A stretch of 32,992 nt of DNA from the NCBI GenBank assembly GCA_040756995.1, contig JBFLYK010000070.1:1-32992 (forward strand). Reading direction: 5' to 3'. Numbering within the stretch: position 1 is the first letter of the stretch; every line of letters starts with the position of its first letter. The translations under genes and the position numbers were made by a program. Shown piece by piece: positions 32,687 to 32,992 of this stretch. This DNA is from BP-133 sp040756995 (lineage in GTDB: Bacteria > Actinomycetota > Acidimicrobiia > IMCC26256 > BP-133). The notes under the pieces were generated by a model, which searched no databases, had not been told where the DNA came from, and saw nothing but the letters and a program-made list of their open reading frames with translations.

Positions 32687-32696
32687 ATCCTAAGAC
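32687..32696. promoter_or_regulatory. Overlapping divergent -10 boxes
   Basis: TAGGAT on the minus strand (32692-32687) would serve the 3-hydroxyisobutyrate-dehydrogenase-like gene. TAAGAC on the plus strand (32691-32696) lies 5 bases before the ATG at 32702. The two hexamers share bases, so the two directions may compete. Confidence 0.35.
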
Positions 32697-32701
32697 CTTC
32701 G

Positions 32702-32992
32702 ATGACCACCGCCGCCCCGACCCCCGCGCCCGGAACCCCGAGCGGTTTACCCACGCTTACGGTGGGTTTTCCGCTCGGGGTTCCATCTCCGAACCGCTCT
32801 CGGAGCCGACGGCGCCGCCGGCGGGCGGACCTTGTCCTTGTTCTTTTGCTCGTGCTGCTCGCCGGCGCCGGGTGCCGCTCCGGCGAAAAGCGGGACGCAG
32901 CGAAGGACGCCAGGACCGAGCAGACGGGCGGGCGGGGCGGGGACAGCGGGGCGGGCGCCGACGGCACCGATGGAGCGCCCGGCGAAGGCGGG
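32702..32992 (+). CDS. Partial ORF: Arg-rich N-terminus, hydrophobic segment and lipobox-like Cys
   Basis: Open from ATG 32702 to the window edge (97 residues visible). A Pro/Thr/Ser-rich start is followed by an Arg cluster (RSRSRRRRRRAD), a strong hydrophobic stretch (LVLVLLLVLLAGAGC) and then a charged, Gly-rich region. The pattern suggests a membrane-anchored or lipid-modified secreted protein; the Cys follows AGAG rather than a perfect lipobox. A GTG at 32762 is an alternative, shorter start that would place the inverted repeat in the leader instead of the coding region. I recognise no family. Confidence 0.4.
   Translation, partial: MTTAAPTPAPGTPSGLPTLTVGFPLGVPSPNRSRSRRRRRRADLVLVLLLVLLAGAGCRSGEKRDAAKDARTEQTGGRGGDSGAGADGTDGAPGEGG
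32732..32784. repeat. 53-bp interrupted inverted repeat
   Basis: The perfect 14-bp arms GGAACCCCGAGCGG (32732-32745) and CCGCTCGGGGTTCC (32771-32784) enclose three T-T mismatches, a second 6-bp pairing ACCCAC/GTGGGT (32749-32754 and 32762-32767) and a 7-base loop. The right half recurs at 20387-20409. GTTTAC-N13-GGGTTT within it also fits a sigmaB/F promoter. Confidence 0.8.

Overview
The DNA is very GC-rich, with strong G/C bias at third codon positions, many GTG/TTG starts, TAnnnT -10 boxes placed for leaderless transcription, an actinobacterial-type long Lhr helicase, a HupB-like HU with a Lys/Ala tail, and secreted proteins with long Thr-Pro linkers. Together these point to a high-GC actinobacterium, probably of the Acidimicrobiia. 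That placement is an inference; no rRNA or other lineage marker is present.

Layout. Positions 1-1525 hold two minus-strand secreted Thr-Pro-rich proteins, one cut by the window edge and one with an amicyanin-type copper site. Next come mscL (1646-2068) and lhr (2110-6672), a small secreted protein on the minus strand, and a malonyl-CoA-synthetase-like AMP-binding enzyme (7197-8681). A TTGACA promoter and a clear cobalamin riboswitch (8714-8880) then lead into a cobalamin operon (8907-20347): a 17-codon leader ORF, a cobU-cobS fusion, cbiB, a 35-codon mini-ORF, cobC, cobQ, cobN and a fused ChlI/ChlD-type chelatase subunit. Every junction is a 4-base ATGA or GTGA overlap. The operon covers the late steps: cobalt insertion subunits, amidation, aminopropanol arm attachment and nucleotide loop assembly. 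Early corrin-ring genes and the adenosyltransferase are not in the window.

After it come an M20 amidohydrolase, an ATP-grasp protein of unknown role, a PEBP/YbhB protein, an N-formylglutamate amidohydrolase-like protein and an HU protein. The rest is mainly a minus-strand formate dehydrogenase operon (31622 to 25876): fdoG, fdoH, fdoI, fdhE. Its catalytic subunit is read through an in-frame TGA as selenocysteine (codon 196), with a SECIS-like hairpin directly downstream. The window ends with a 3-hydroxyisobutyrate-dehydrogenase-like gene and a divergent partial ORF.

The most unusual feature is that the cobalamin genes carry many in-frame repeat or palindrome insertions: 51-bp repeats in the cobU-cobS linker, 45-bp repeats and paired 14-bp palindromes in cbiB, a 104-bp duplication across the cbiB/cobC junction that created the mini-ORF, amplified N-terminal segments in cobC, and short hairpins in cobN and the chelatase linker. 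The formate dehydrogenase catalytic subunit also has a low-complexity insert.
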